Shown here in pieces: positions 46,258 to 58,985 of a stretch of DNA of 64,000 nt (positions are counted from its first letter, which is position 1; each line of letters opens with the position of its first letter). A program made the position numbers and the translations under genes. Origin of the DNA: CAVVIO01 sp963748095 (lineage in GTDB: Bacteria; Bacteroidota; Bacteroidia; Bacteroidales; UBA10428); contig CAVVIO010000023.1 of the NCBI GenBank assembly GCA_963748095.1, positions 67,446 to 131,445 of the forward strand, written 5' to 3'. Under the pieces are notes generated by a model, which saw only the letters and a list, made by a program, of their open reading frames with translations, did not search any database and had not been told where the DNA came from.

Positions 46258-47636
46258 AAACACAAAGTGCATCATTCAGCGCTATGATTCCTTTTTTATA
46301 ATCATCGCGGTTAATAACGAACTGCATGTTCACCTGTTTCATCGATTGCGAAAGCGCTTCGATATTGATCTGTTTATTGGCCAGTGCTTGAGTAGCTTTT
46401 GCCAGGATACCCGGTTTGCCGATATTTGTTCCCAGCGCACAAACCAGGGCTACCTTTTTAATTGTAATTTTTTGGTAAGTATTGCTGAAGTTCCTTTATC
46501 AGAAGTTCATTTTTATCACTTTCCCATATAACCTGTGTGATGCTGTTGGCATTGGTGGCTTTCAGGATATAACTCACCCTGTATTTCTGAAATATCTGCA
46601 TGATCCCCAGGTCGAAGCCGACTTCACCAACCATCAACGGATCGTGTATTTCGATAGCGATCACTTTATCGGTTCCCGAGATAATTTCTACTTTGGATTC
46701 ATTCCCGATATAATCTTTCGAAATCAGTGTTCCCGGATGTGTCGGTTCGAAAGTACTTTTAATACGAATATTGATACCTGCAACTTCAAGCGGTTTCGAT
46801 GCTTTTGGGTGAATGGCTTCCATCCCCACATCAGCCAACTGATCGGCAACATTGAAATTGGTAAATCCTACCGGTATGGATTTTTCCACCCCTACAATAT
46901 TCGGGTCGGCAGATGAAAGGTGGAATTCCTTGTGAATAACAGCTTCATCTGCTTTAACATCCACGGCAATTTTACTGAAAGTTACTTCGGTATAACCGCG
47001 GTCGAATTCGCGCATAATCCCTTCGGTTCCTTTTGTGTACCCGGTAGCAATAGGAAGGGTTTTTGAAAAATCGATGGTTGAAAATGCCCGGTGAATACGT
47101 TCATCAATTGTCAGGTATTCCGAATCATTAAAACCGCACAGGTCAACAAGTACGGCATTAATTCCATGATTGGTCAATATGTTGGTGGAGTTAAAAGCCG
47201 AATGGGCTTCTCCGATAGAAGAAAGAATTTCCCGGGCTGCCAGTAAAATATTTTGTTTGTTAACATAACCGGTGGTTAAAACTTCTTTCAGACTGTTTAA
47301 ATAATCACTGGCTTTCCCAATGCGGTCTGTTATGAACTGATCGGCTATTTCCAGGTCAAGTTTAATATCTGCAAAAGTGTGGTTTATGGCAATCAGCTTA
47401 TCCAGTAACTCATCAAGGGATGCTTTAAAATTTTTAGTATGGATAAATTTCTGGTATATCCCGGGCTCTCCGGTTTTTTTATGTTCCAGCAACCAGTTTG
47501 TAACATTATTATAGGCTGATACAACATATATCCGGTTATAGCAATTGGTTGGTTCGCAACCCCGCAGGATGATATTTTCCAGTACATCCCCGAACTTTGA
47601 CATGGAAGTACCGCCGATTTTCTCTACAGTTAACAT
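46250..47636 (-). CDS. Aspartate kinase (second), broken by one extra base
   Basis: An aspartokinase that starts VEKIGGTSMSKFGDV and contains VVSAYNNVTNWLLE, GFNDSEYLTIDERI, REFDRGYTEVTFSKIAV, MEAIHPKASKPLEVAGINI and a first ACT domain (IEIHDPLMVGEVGFDLGIMQ). The written frame stops early after LPKNYN. Removing one A from the run of six (T6 on the plus strand, 46468-46473) lets it continue KITIKKVALVCALGTNIG and on through a second ACT domain to ALNDALCVSN, 461 residues in all, which is normal. The true stop codon lies inside the last unit of the 21-base array. Homopolymer sequencing error is the simplest cause. Confidence 0.85.
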
Positions 47637-47784
47637 AAATAAAGTAATAATTAAGGTTTGATGGTTATTATAAATTTCATGTAAGTGGGCAAAAATAACG
47701 AAAAAAAAATTTATCGGACAGGCAATGCATGAATGTATTTTAATTTTTTGGGAACATTAATTTATCCGGTTTTCGGACTGGAAG

Positions 47785-48303
47785 TTAATTCATCACCACT
47801 TTAAATGCCGGCTTATAACCACGCGAAGTTCCATCTGAATTAAAAACCTGGTAAGCAAATACAAGGGAAAGCACTTTTTTGTTAAATTGTTTTTTCGAAG
47901 GATTGTAGTACCATTGTTCCGTAAATCGTATTTCCCCGATTGCATCACGGTTGAAGTCTTCCTGCTTTTCAAGTTCTTTTAATTGATCAGGTTGCATGAT
48001 TTTTCCCGTATAGAAATCATATACTTTGATCTTGTTCTTGTATGCAGCATCAAATATTTCATCGATAAAAGCCTTGCGGTGGAATTGCTGTAAGCATTTT
48101 TCCTGCCATTTGTTTTCAGGATCGGAATTTTTGACGATCACATCATATACAATTGTATCAGCTAATAAGAAATCACTGGAAAAAAAGGCAGTATCGGTCG
48201 GCAGATTATTCACAAACTGTGGCTTTTCCCGATTAAAGAATTTACAGCTTCCGGCAGTAATTATCATGAAAATTACCAGGAATGCAAAAAAGGTTCTTTT
48301 CAT
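47785..48303 (-). CDS. Lipoprotein distantly resembling GldN
   Basis: A 172-residue predicted lipoprotein: hydrophobic signal and lipobox ITAGSC with Cys near residue 20. The mature region (KAFIDEIFDAAYKNKIKVYDFYTGK, then IGEIRFTEQWYYNPSKKQFNKKVLSLVFAY) recalls the repeated pattern of GldN, a periplasmic component of type IX secretion and gliding. The resemblance is by eye and weak. It stands alone with 148 bases before the aspartokinase start on one side and 157 before the dihydroorotase stop on the other. Confidence 0.65.
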   Translation of the reverse strand: MKRTFFAFLVIFMIITAGSCKFFNREKPQFVNNLPTDTAFFSSDFLLADTIVYDVIVKNSDPENKWQEKCLQQFHRKAFIDEIFDAAYKNKIKVYDFYTGKIMQPDQLKELEKQEDFNRDAIGEIRFTEQWYYNPSKKQFNKKVLSLVFAYQVFNSDGTSRGYKPAFKVVMN

Positions 48304-48460
48304 TTTTAATTCATTTATTGAAGTTATTAAAGAAACTCAGGTAATGATATAATAGTATATGACTTCGGTTACTACTTTAATAAGAAAATGCCTGGTTATA
48401 AAATTACAAATCAAAAATTACAACTCTATAGAATTTAAACATAAGGGAACAGGAGGAAAA

Positions 48461-49804
48461 TTACCTGTTGAATTTCAGTCGCTGTCCGCGGAAATCATTA
48501 TTGACCTCCCCGTTTTTTACAACCAGGTTTCCGTTTACCAGTGTATGAATTACCTTTGAATGAAAGACCTGGCCTTCAAACGGCGACCATTTACATTTAT
48601 AGAGAAGATTCCCGGAATTAACTTCCCATTCCTGGTCGGGATCGATAACTACCAGGTCGGCCCAGTAACCTTCACGGATATAACCCCTTCGATCGATCTG
48701 AAATAAATCGGCCGGGGCATGGCACATTTTCCTTACTATTTGTTCCAGGCTTATCAGTTTCTGATGATAAAATTCCAACATGGCAACCAGCGCGTGTTGT
48801 ACCAATGGCCCGCCCGATGGGGCTTTTAAATAGGAATTGTTTTTTTCTTCAATGGTGTGCGGGGCATGGTCCGTGGCAATAACATCCAGTTTATTTCCCA
48901 GCATGGCTTCAAAGAGAGCCGATCTGTCGTTTTCGGATTTAATAGCCGGGTTCCATTTTATATGCGAACCCAATTTATCGTAATCCTGATCATTAAACCA
49001 CAGGTGATGAATGCACACCTCGCTGGTAATCCGCTTATCTGGTGAATAAGGGCGGTCTTCAAAAAGTTCCAGTTCTTTTGCTGTGGAGATATGTAAAATA
49101 TGTAACCTTGAATTGTATTTGGTCGCCAGCTCTACTGCAAAGGAAGAAGATTTGTAACAGGCTTCTGCATCACGTATCAACGGATGATATTTCATAGGAA
49201 TATCTTCCCCAAATTCAAGTTTAGCTTTTTCAATGTTGTTCCTTATAGTTGTTTCATCTTCGCAGTGAGTAGCTATTAGAAGTTTGCTTTGCGAAAAAAT
49301 TTGTTCCAGCGTGTTTTTATCATCTACCAGCATATTTCCTGTCGACGAACCCATAAAGATCTTTATTCCGCAGACTTTTTTGGGATCGGTTTTAAGAAGC
49401 TCCTCCAGGTTGTCATTTGTAGCTCCCATATAGAAAGAATAATTCGCCAGGGAGTTGTTTGCGGCTATGTTATACTTTTCCTCCAGAAGTGTTTGCGTGG
49501 TAGCCTGTGGAATTGTATTCGGCATTTCCATAAAGGAAGTGATCCCGCCGGCCACGGCAGCTGCCGATTCACTGGCAATATCGGCTTTGTGTGTCAGTCC
49601 CGGTTGCCTGAAATGTACCTGATCATCGATAACACCGGGGATAATGTATTTTCCGGAAGCATCCAGAATTACTGTTTCCTGACCTGGCTCAGGGGATGAA
49701 TCTTTGTAGATTCCTTCAATTTTTCCTCCTTTAACAAGTATGTCTGCAAGGTATTGTTTCCCCTCATTAACAATAATTCCGTTTTTAATCAGGATTTCAG
49801 GCAT
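48461..49804 (-). CDS. pyrC: Dihydroorotase
   Basis: A 447-residue class I-type amidohydrolase that closes carbamoyl-aspartate to dihydroorotate in pyrimidine synthesis. The metal-binding segment is PGVIDDQVHFRQPGLTHKADI, a Bacteroidota variant of the usual DxHxH. FMEMPNTIPQAT, the metal-ligand regions ATHCEDE and HILHISTAKELELF, and the catalytic DVIATDHAPHT are intact. It begins 5 bases after the glycosyltransferase ends, so the two are co-transcribed. The gene symbol follows function, not a subfamily test. Confidence 0.9.
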   Translation of the reverse strand: MPEILIKNGIIVNEGKQYLADILVKGGKIEGIYKDSSPEPGQETVILDASGKYIIPGVIDDQVHFRQPGLTHKADIASESAAAVAGGITSFMEMPNTIPQATTQTLLEEKYNIAANNSLANYSFYMGATNDNLEELLKTDPKKVCGIKIFMGSSTGNMLVDDKNTLEQIFSQSKLLIATHCEDETTIRNNIEKAKLEFGEDIPMKYHPLIRDAEACYKSSSFAVELATKYNSRLHILHISTAKELELFEDRPYSPDKRITSEVCIHHLWFNDQDYDKLGSHIKWNPAIKSENDRSALFEAMLGNKLDVIATDHAPHTIEEKNNSYLKAPSGGPLVQHALVAMLEFYHQKLISLEQIVRKMCHAPADLFQIDRRGYIREGYWADLVVIDPDQEWEVNSGNLLYKCKWSPFEGQVFHSKVIHTLVNGNLVVKNGEVNNDFRGQRLKFNR

Positions 49805-49809
49805 GATGG

Positions 49810-50544
49810 TTATTTTCTTTTGTAAGTTTTAAAATAGCTGGCCAGTTTCAACTTCAGAACACCCCACAGCGCCTCATTGAAAATACCTCCCGACATTTTT
49901 GAAGAACCCTCTTTCCGGTCGGTAAAAACAATGGGTATCTCAACAATATTGAATCCAAGTTTCCAAACCGTAAACTTCATTTCTATCTGAAAAGCATAGC
50001 CTTTGAATTTTATCTTCTCCAGATCAATAGCTTTCAGCACTTCACTTTTGTAACATTTAAAACCGGCAGTAGAATCCATGATTTTCATTCCTGTAATAAA
50101 TCTTACATATACAGAAGCAAAGTACGACATTATTACTCTTCCCATGGGCCAGTTTACCACATTCACACCCGATTTATACCGTGATCCGATAGCCAGATCG
50201 GCTCCATTTTTACACGCTTTGTGTAATTGCAACAGGTCTTCAGGATTATGAGAAAAATCCGCATCCATTTCGAAAATATACTCGTAGTTGTGTTCAAGTG
50301 CCCAGTTGAAACCGGTGATATAAGCTGTGCCCAGACCCTGTTTGCCGTTCCTTTCAATCAGAAACAATTTCGTTTTAAATTCTTTGCTTTGCAAATCTTT
50401 GATTATGTCAGCAGTACCATCGGGTGAACCATCATCAATTATTAACATATCAAACGGTTCAGAAAGGGAAAACACTTTTCTTATCATTTTTTCAATGTTC
50501 TCCCGTTCATTAAATGTGGGAATTATAACTAATGAACTATTCAT
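49810..50544 (-). CDS. Family 2 glycosyltransferase, polyprenol-phosphate mannose synthase-like
   Basis: A 244-residue GT-A glycosyltransferase starting MNSSLVIIPTFNERENIE. The nucleotide-binding DDGSPDGTADI, the catalytic EMDADFSHNPEDL, GSRYKSGVNVVNWP and the C-terminal EIPIVFTDRKEGSSKMS are those of dolichyl-phosphate mannose synthase relatives. No C-terminal membrane helices follow the catalytic domain. It probably loads a sugar onto a polyprenyl phosphate for envelope glycan or glycoprotein synthesis. A GTG start 21 bases upstream is possible but less likely. Confidence 0.85.
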   Translation of the reverse strand: MNSSLVIIPTFNERENIEKMIRKVFSLSEPFDMLIIDDGSPDGTADIIKDLQSKEFKTKLFLIERNGKQGLGTAYITGFNWALEHNYEYIFEMDADFSHNPEDLLQLHKACKNGADLAIGSRYKSGVNVVNWPMGRVIMSYFASVYVRFITGMKIMDSTAGFKCYKSEVLKAIDLEKIKFKGYAFQIEMKFTVWKLGFNIVEIPIVFTDRKEGSSKMSGGIFNEALWGVLKLKLASYFKTYKRK

Positions 50545-50752
50545 ATTTAAAAAATTTTTGTGCACGAATATAATATTTTCTCTTCAATAATATACAGGCT
50601 GAAGATGGTTAACTAAATCGAGTTAAAACAAAGGAAATTGTAAAAAGTTAATGGAAATACAAATTCCCCATTGGAATCGCATTTTGCAATCGATTAATGC
50701 TCATTGATTTATCGAAAAAATTCAATTTATAATAAAAAAATGTCAGAATTGT

Positions 50753-50784
50753 TTGCATGAATCATCGCTTTTATATTACATTTG
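50753..50784 (+). promoter_or_regulatory. rRNA promoter P1
   Basis: TTG (50753-50755), 21 bases, TACATTTG (50777-50784). It is followed by GCCGCTTTCAGAAG and GTTCTTTCA, sequences repeated after P2. Confidence 0.75.
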
Positions 50785-50911
50785 CCGCCGCTTTCAGAAG
50801 CAACGTTCTTTCAAAAACATGCAAGCAAATCTTGTAAAAACTTAAAATCTTTTTGTTAAAAAACTGGAATAGAGCAACAAGAAATTTATTTCAAAAAAAG
50901 AAGAATAATAT

Positions 50912-50943
50912 TTGCAAGATTAAAAATAAAAGCTTTACATTTG
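50912..50943 (+). promoter_or_regulatory. rRNA promoter P2
   Basis: TTG (50912-50914), 21 bases, TACATTTG (50936-50943). The initially transcribed region (CAGCCGCTTTTCGAAGCAAG then GTTCTTTCA) is a near copy of that after P1. Confidence 0.75.
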
Positions 50944-51156
50944 CAGCCGCTTTTCGAAGCAAGGTTCTTTCAGGAGTTGACAGGTTTTGAATTATTTTTT
51001 GAAATGCATTTCCGGTTGGAAGCATGGCAAAAACAAAAGTTCTTAACAAGGAACATTCCAGCAAATGTAAATGCGCATGAAAGAGAAAAGTTTAAGTTCT
51101 TTAAAAGTCTGATTTTTAATGCAAAACAAAAAAATAAAAAAAATACCTAAAATGTT

Positions 51157-51187
51157 TTGCTGAATTAAAAATTAAGTTTTACTTTTG
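51157..51187 (+). promoter_or_regulatory. rRNA promoter P3
   Basis: TTG (51157-51159), 20 bases, TACTTTTG (51180-51187), followed by CAGCCGCTTTCAGAACGAAG, again like P1 and P2. Confidence 0.75.
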
Positions 51188-51248
51188 CAGCCGCTTTCAG
51201 AACGAAGTAATCAAGTAAAAAAGCGAATTAAAAGAATAAGTAAAAATG

Positions 51249-51279
51249 TTGTCAAAGTTGATAGAAATTATTAATTTTG
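51249..51279 (+). promoter_or_regulatory. rRNA promoter P4 (candidate)
   Basis: TTG (51249-51251), 20 bases, TAATTTTG (51272-51279). It lacks the GCCGCTTTC block that follows the other three, so it is less certain. Confidence 0.55.
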
Positions 51280-51299
51280 TCGACCCAAAATAGAAAAAA

Positions 51300-51312
51300 G
51301 TTCTTTGAAAAT
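51300..51312 (+). promoter_or_regulatory. boxA-like antitermination site before 16S
   Basis: GTTCTTTGAAAAT resembles the rRNA boxA (E. coli TGCTCTTTAACA) bound by NusB-S10. Similar GTTCTTT sites occur after P1 and P2, at 51096-51106, and before 23S (53461 and 53602). Confidence 0.5.
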
Positions 51313-51315
51313 ATT

Positions 51316-51342
51316 GAAGAGACCTAGCAGGTTTGAAGAATA
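51316..51342 (+). other. 5' strand of the 16S processing stem
   Basis: GAAGAG, then TAGCAG, then TGAAGAATA pair with TATTCTTCA, CTGCTTA and CTCTTC at 52956-52980 beyond the 16S gene. Such bracketing stems are cut by RNase III. Confidence 0.65.
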
Positions 51343-51400
51343 CATTTAGGAATTCCTGAATGAGTATTAAATCTTGAGAAACATTTAACTTTTTAATTAC

Positions 51401-52920
<1,520 letters not shown>

Positions 52921-53122
52921 AGAGATAGATTTAATACATCCCGATTTATCGGGATTATTCTTCAATCTGCTTAACTCTTCTTTATTATAATATTACAAGA
53001 GCGAGAAATTATGATCTCAGCGCTTTGAAAGCTGGAATATCCCATAGCTCGGATGGTTATTTGTTTGCTTTATTTACAGCAAGTAAAAACTGAATTAACC
53101 AGATTGGGTAAAGGATAGATTT
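52921..53122 (+). other. Spacer between 16S and tRNA-Ile
   Basis: Contains the perfect inverted repeat ATCCCGAT-TT-ATCGGGAT (52938-52955), then the 3' strand of the 16S processing stem (52956-52980). The rest is AT-rich with no gene seen. Confidence 0.6.
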
Positions 53123-53196
53123 AGTCCCGTAGCTCAGCTGGTTAGAGCGCTACACTGATAATGTAGAGGTCCCCAGTTCAAATCTGGGCGGGACTA
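53123..53196 (+). tRNA. tRNA-Ile (GAT)
   Basis: A full cloverleaf of 74 bases: acceptor AGTCCCG/CGGGACT, D-arm with AGCTCAGCTGGTTAGAGC, anticodon loop with GAT at 53157-53159, T-arm CCCAGTTCAAATCTGGG. CCA is not encoded. Confidence 0.97.
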
Positions 53197-53365
53197 CTAA
53201 AGTTTTATATGTTGGTGATATGCAGTGTAGTAATTTACCAATTCAGCTTTAGGGTTTTAATAGAAGCACATGGAGATTTTGGGGAAATGGCTCGGTAAAA
53301 TGATTATTTCTGTAAAATCAGGGATAAGATAAGAGTACAACGAGTTTCCTCTGAGAATAATTGTA

Positions 53366-53439
53366 GGGGAATTAGCTCAGTTGGCTAGAGCACCTGCCTT
53401 GCACGCAGGGGGTCAAGGGTTCGACTCCCTTATTCTCCA
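53366..53439 (+). tRNA. tRNA-Ala (TGC)
   Basis: A full cloverleaf: acceptor GGGGAAT/ATTCTCC (one G-T pair), D-arm AGCTCAGTTGGCTAGAGC, anticodon TGC at 53400-53402 within CCTGCCTTGCACGCAGG, T-arm AAGGGTTCGACTCCCTT. CCA is not encoded. The Ile-Ala pair is the usual content of this spacer. Confidence 0.97.
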
Positions 53440-53503
53440 CAAAAAGATCATATTTTGAAAGTTCTTTATATAATGAAAATGATTTGAAAAAAAATTCAGA
53501 TCA

Positions 53504-53574
53504 GGAGCCTTTAGCAAAAGGGCTGGAATTTAGAATAAAATTTAAATTCATCGGTTCGACTCCGATACGCTCCA
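53504..53574 (+). pseudogene. Decayed tRNA-like sequence in the 16S-23S spacer
   Basis: A perfect T-arm (ATCGGTTCGACTCCGAT, 53550-53566) is followed by GCTCC-A, which pairs with GGAGC at 53504-53508 as an acceptor end. A minimal D-arm (AGC, loop, GCT) may remain. The anticodon arm is replaced by an AT-rich stretch with stem GAATTT/AAATTC and a 12-base loop, so there is no valid anticodon. It looks like a third spacer tRNA that has lost its anticodon arm. Confidence 0.6.
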
Positions 53575-53601
53575 CGATATACTGTTTGAAACGGTATAAA
53601 A

Positions 53602-53643
53602 GTTCTTTGACATGTTGGAAGATAATTATATTTATTTATTAGT
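53602..53643 (+). promoter_or_regulatory. boxA-like site and 5' strand of the 23S processing stem
   Basis: GTTCTTTGACA (53602-53612) is boxA-like. From 53609 onward GACATGTTGGAA and TATATTTATTTA pair with TAAATAAATATA and TTCCAATATGTC beyond the 23S gene (56566-56591). The long duplex fixes the outer limits of 23S. Confidence 0.65.
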
Positions 53644-53654
53644 TTGTAAACAAA

Positions 53655-56552
<2,898 letters not shown>

Positions 56553-56626
56553 GTCGTCAGACTATTAAATAAATATACCTTCCAATATGTCGAAATCATT
56601 ATCCCCATTTTTTGGGGTGAAAGATT

Positions 56627-56735
56627 TTAGGTGACTATAGCAATGGGGAACCACCTCTTACCATTCCGAACAGAGAAGTTAAGCCCATTAGCGCCGATGG
56701 TACTGCGAAAGTGGGAGAGTAGGTCGTCGCCGATC
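56627..56735 (+). rRNA. rrf: 5S ribosomal RNA
   Basis: CCATTCCGAACAGAGAAGTTAAG is the conserved loop A/B/C segment. GGTGAC near the 5' end pairs with GTCGCC near the 3' end as helix I. Ends are approximate. Confidence 0.94.
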
Positions 56736-56740
56736 TTTAT

Positions 56741-56780
56741 TCCCGATCTGTCTGCTGATGGATCGGGATTTTTTATTTTA
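56741..56780 (+). terminator. Terminator of the rRNA operon
   Basis: TCCCGATC and GATCGGGA form an 8-bp stem followed by a run of six T and more T-rich sequence. Confidence 0.8.
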
Positions 56781-56898
56781 TTTTTGTATCTTATCTGAAT
56801 TACAAAGATGTTATTTACCACCTCTCAGAACAATCCTTGTTGATAAAACAATAGTAATATTCTAACTTTTGGTCTTATTATTGTAATTATCTTTGACT

Positions 56899-58917
56899 AT
56901 GAAATACACACTTACAACCCTGTTATTTCTGTTTTTCGTGAAACTGCTCCATGGTCAGGTTCCATTAGCTGATACTTCCGTTGTTGTATCTTCCTGGGAA
57001 CTGACTGATAATTACACGGAAATGAAACGAGTGCCTATAGATACTTTGTTGACTAATTTCCAGATATTCAACCCGATTTACATTCATTCTATCTCCAATT
57101 CTTACCTGGGTAATCTTGGGTCTCCTGCAATGAGTAATATTTTCTTTGAACGTGTGGAATCACACAACTTCTTTAGCATTTCTCCATATCTTCTTTATAT
57201 GAATACATCGAAAAACACGCATTATATTAATACGCATAAACCCTTTACCGATTTGACATATACCAATGGTGGAGGAAAAAATGTCAAGGAAGAAAGCCTG
57301 GATGCTTTTCACTCTCAGAACATCAACAAATATTTTAATGCAGGCATTCATTATAACCTTATTTCTTCAAAGGGGCAATATGCTTATCAACAGGTAAAAA
57401 AGAATTCTTTCACTTTCTTTACCAGTTACACCGGCAGACCTTATTCTGTTCATGGTAATTTCAATATTAACCGCCTGCATATTGATGAAAATGGAGGGAT
57501 TAAAGAAGACAGGTTCGTTACGGATACTGTTTTTCAGTTTACAAAAGATATTCCTACAACTTTTAGCGGTTCGGGTGAACCAAAGTATGCGCCAAATGTT
57601 TATTCAACTATAAAAAACCTGGAAGTTCTCATCGTCCAAAAAATTGATTTTGGTATGCTTGGAATGAGAAATGATACTATGGAACGAAAAAAATCACAAT
57701 TACGATATTCTCCTGCGCTTAGTTATGTTTTTGACTATAACCGGAATGTTAGATTATATAATGATAATGATCCCGGACTAGGATTTTATAAAAATTTATA
57801 TGTGGATTCTGTTGCCACAAAAGATTCACTTTTTTACCATGTTTTATCGAACTCTTTACGTTTGGAATTTTCAAAAAAAGATAGTGTAAATACACGATGG
57901 AATGCATCCGTTGGTTTAACGAACGATTTAATGGTATACAGCTACTATACACCGGGAGACAGGAACTTTTTTTCTATACCGGGAGACACAATTAGGAATT
58001 ATAATTTCATAAAATCAGATACTACTACCAAAGGTGATACCGTATATAATATCGATGCCAGGAATAAGCTTCATAATACTTATCTTACAGCAATATTAAC
58101 AAGCAATTTTTCTTCAACTCTATCTGGTACTTTTTCTGCAAAATATTATCTGGAAGGATATGCAAGTGGAAGTTATGATCTGAGAGCGAATCTGAAAAAG
58201 TTGCTTAACTGGAAGGAAAACAGGTATAATATAGATATTTCAGGTAACCTGAAAAGCATGGAACCAGAATTCCAATATAAAAAATATTATTCAAATAATT
58301 TCATTTGGGAAAATAATTTTAAACCTGAAAAAAATTCACAGTTGTCTATCAAATTGGGCAGTACGTCAAACAAATTTGACATTGATCTGAATTATTCATT
58401 ACTTCGTAACCGAATTTATTTTGATTCAACTGGAATACCAAGGCAGTATTCCCAGAATCTTTCAGTTTTTGCCCTGAGTCTGGCTAAGGAATTTGAATTT
58501 TGGAAAATTCGGTCATATAACAAGATAGTTTACCAAAAAACAGACAATGAAAACATTGTTAGTTTACCGGAACTTGCGTTTTTCTCTACCACATATTATG
58601 ATAAAGTAATTAATTTTAAAATTACAGGTGGTAGTTTACATGTTATAACCGGATTTGATTTGTATTATAATACAAAATATTATGTAAACGGATATATGCC
58701 TTCAACGGGAGTGTTTTTCCAGCAAACACAGGAAATGAAAGGAAATTATCCGTATTTAAATGTATTTCTGAATATCAGATTAAAACGAACAAGATTCTTT
58801 TTTAAATATGAACATGTAAATGAAGGAATGTTACCCAGGGAATACTTTACTGTATTGCATTATCCGAGTAATAAGAGAACGTTTAAGTTTGGCATTTCCT
58901 GGACATTTTATAACTAA
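56899..58917 (+). CDS. Putative porin (Porin_10-like)
   Basis: A 672-residue outer-membrane protein with a signal peptide (cleavage after KLLHGQ). Most of the sequence alternates as amphipathic strands with many aromatic residues, and it ends TFKFGISWTFYN, the terminal-strand pattern of the Bacteroidota putative porin family. Motifs LGNLGSPAMSNIFF and TDLTYTNGGGKN near the N terminus are common in that family. Substrate unknown. I use the ATG of MKYTLTT; a TTG six bases earlier is also in frame. The promoter is probably TTG 56840, 20 bases, TAACTTTT. Confidence 0.82.
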   Translation: MKYTLTTLLFLFFVKLLHGQVPLADTSVVVSSWELTDNYTEMKRVPIDTLLTNFQIFNPIYIHSISNSYLGNLGSPAMSNIFFERVESHNFFSISPYLLYMNTSKNTHYINTHKPFTDLTYTNGGGKNVKEESLDAFHSQNINKYFNAGIHYNLISSKGQYAYQQVKKNSFTFFTSYTGRPYSVHGNFNINRLHIDENGGIKEDRFVTDTVFQFTKDIPTTFSGSGEPKYAPNVYSTIKNLEVLIVQKIDFGMLGMRNDTMERKKSQLRYSPALSYVFDYNRNVRLYNDNDPGLGFYKNLYVDSVATKDSLFYHVLSNSLRLEFSKKDSVNTRWNASVGLTNDLMVYSYYTPGDRNFFSIPGDTIRNYNFIKSDTTTKGDTVYNIDARNKLHNTYLTAILTSNFSSTLSGTFSAKYYLEGYASGSYDLRANLKKLLNWKENRYNIDISGNLKSMEPEFQYKKYYSNNFIWENNFKPEKNSQLSIKLGSTSNKFDIDLNYSLLRNRIYFDSTGIPRQYSQNLSVFALSLAKEFEFWKIRSYNKIVYQKTDNENIVSLPELAFFSTTYYDKVINFKITGGSLHVITGFDLYYNTKYYVNGYMPSTGVFFQQTQEMKGNYPYLNVFLNIRLKRTRFFFKYEHVNEGMLPREYFTVLHYPSNKRTFKFGISWTFYN

Positions 58918-58985
58918 CATTTTCTAAAGTTATACTTATCCCTCGACCTAAATTATTCCTGTTAAAATTTAAGTATTAACTAAAA

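Noticed and set aside
45977..46531. A long plus-strand frame through the 21-base array encoding LVxxFHx heptads
   Set aside because: No start codon precedes the heptads, and the second half is antisense to the conserved ACT domain of the aspartokinase.
50941..51150. A 69-residue open frame between rRNA promoters P2 and P3
   Set aside because: It begins inside the P2 -7 element and spans the repeated leader sequence and boxA-like sites. There is no conserved protein pattern.
56888..56895. TATCTTTG as the porin gene's -7 element
   Set aside because: It ends only 3 bases before the ATG and its TTG is just 16 bases away, so transcription would begin within or after the start codon. The TTG/TAACTTTT pair further upstream fits better.
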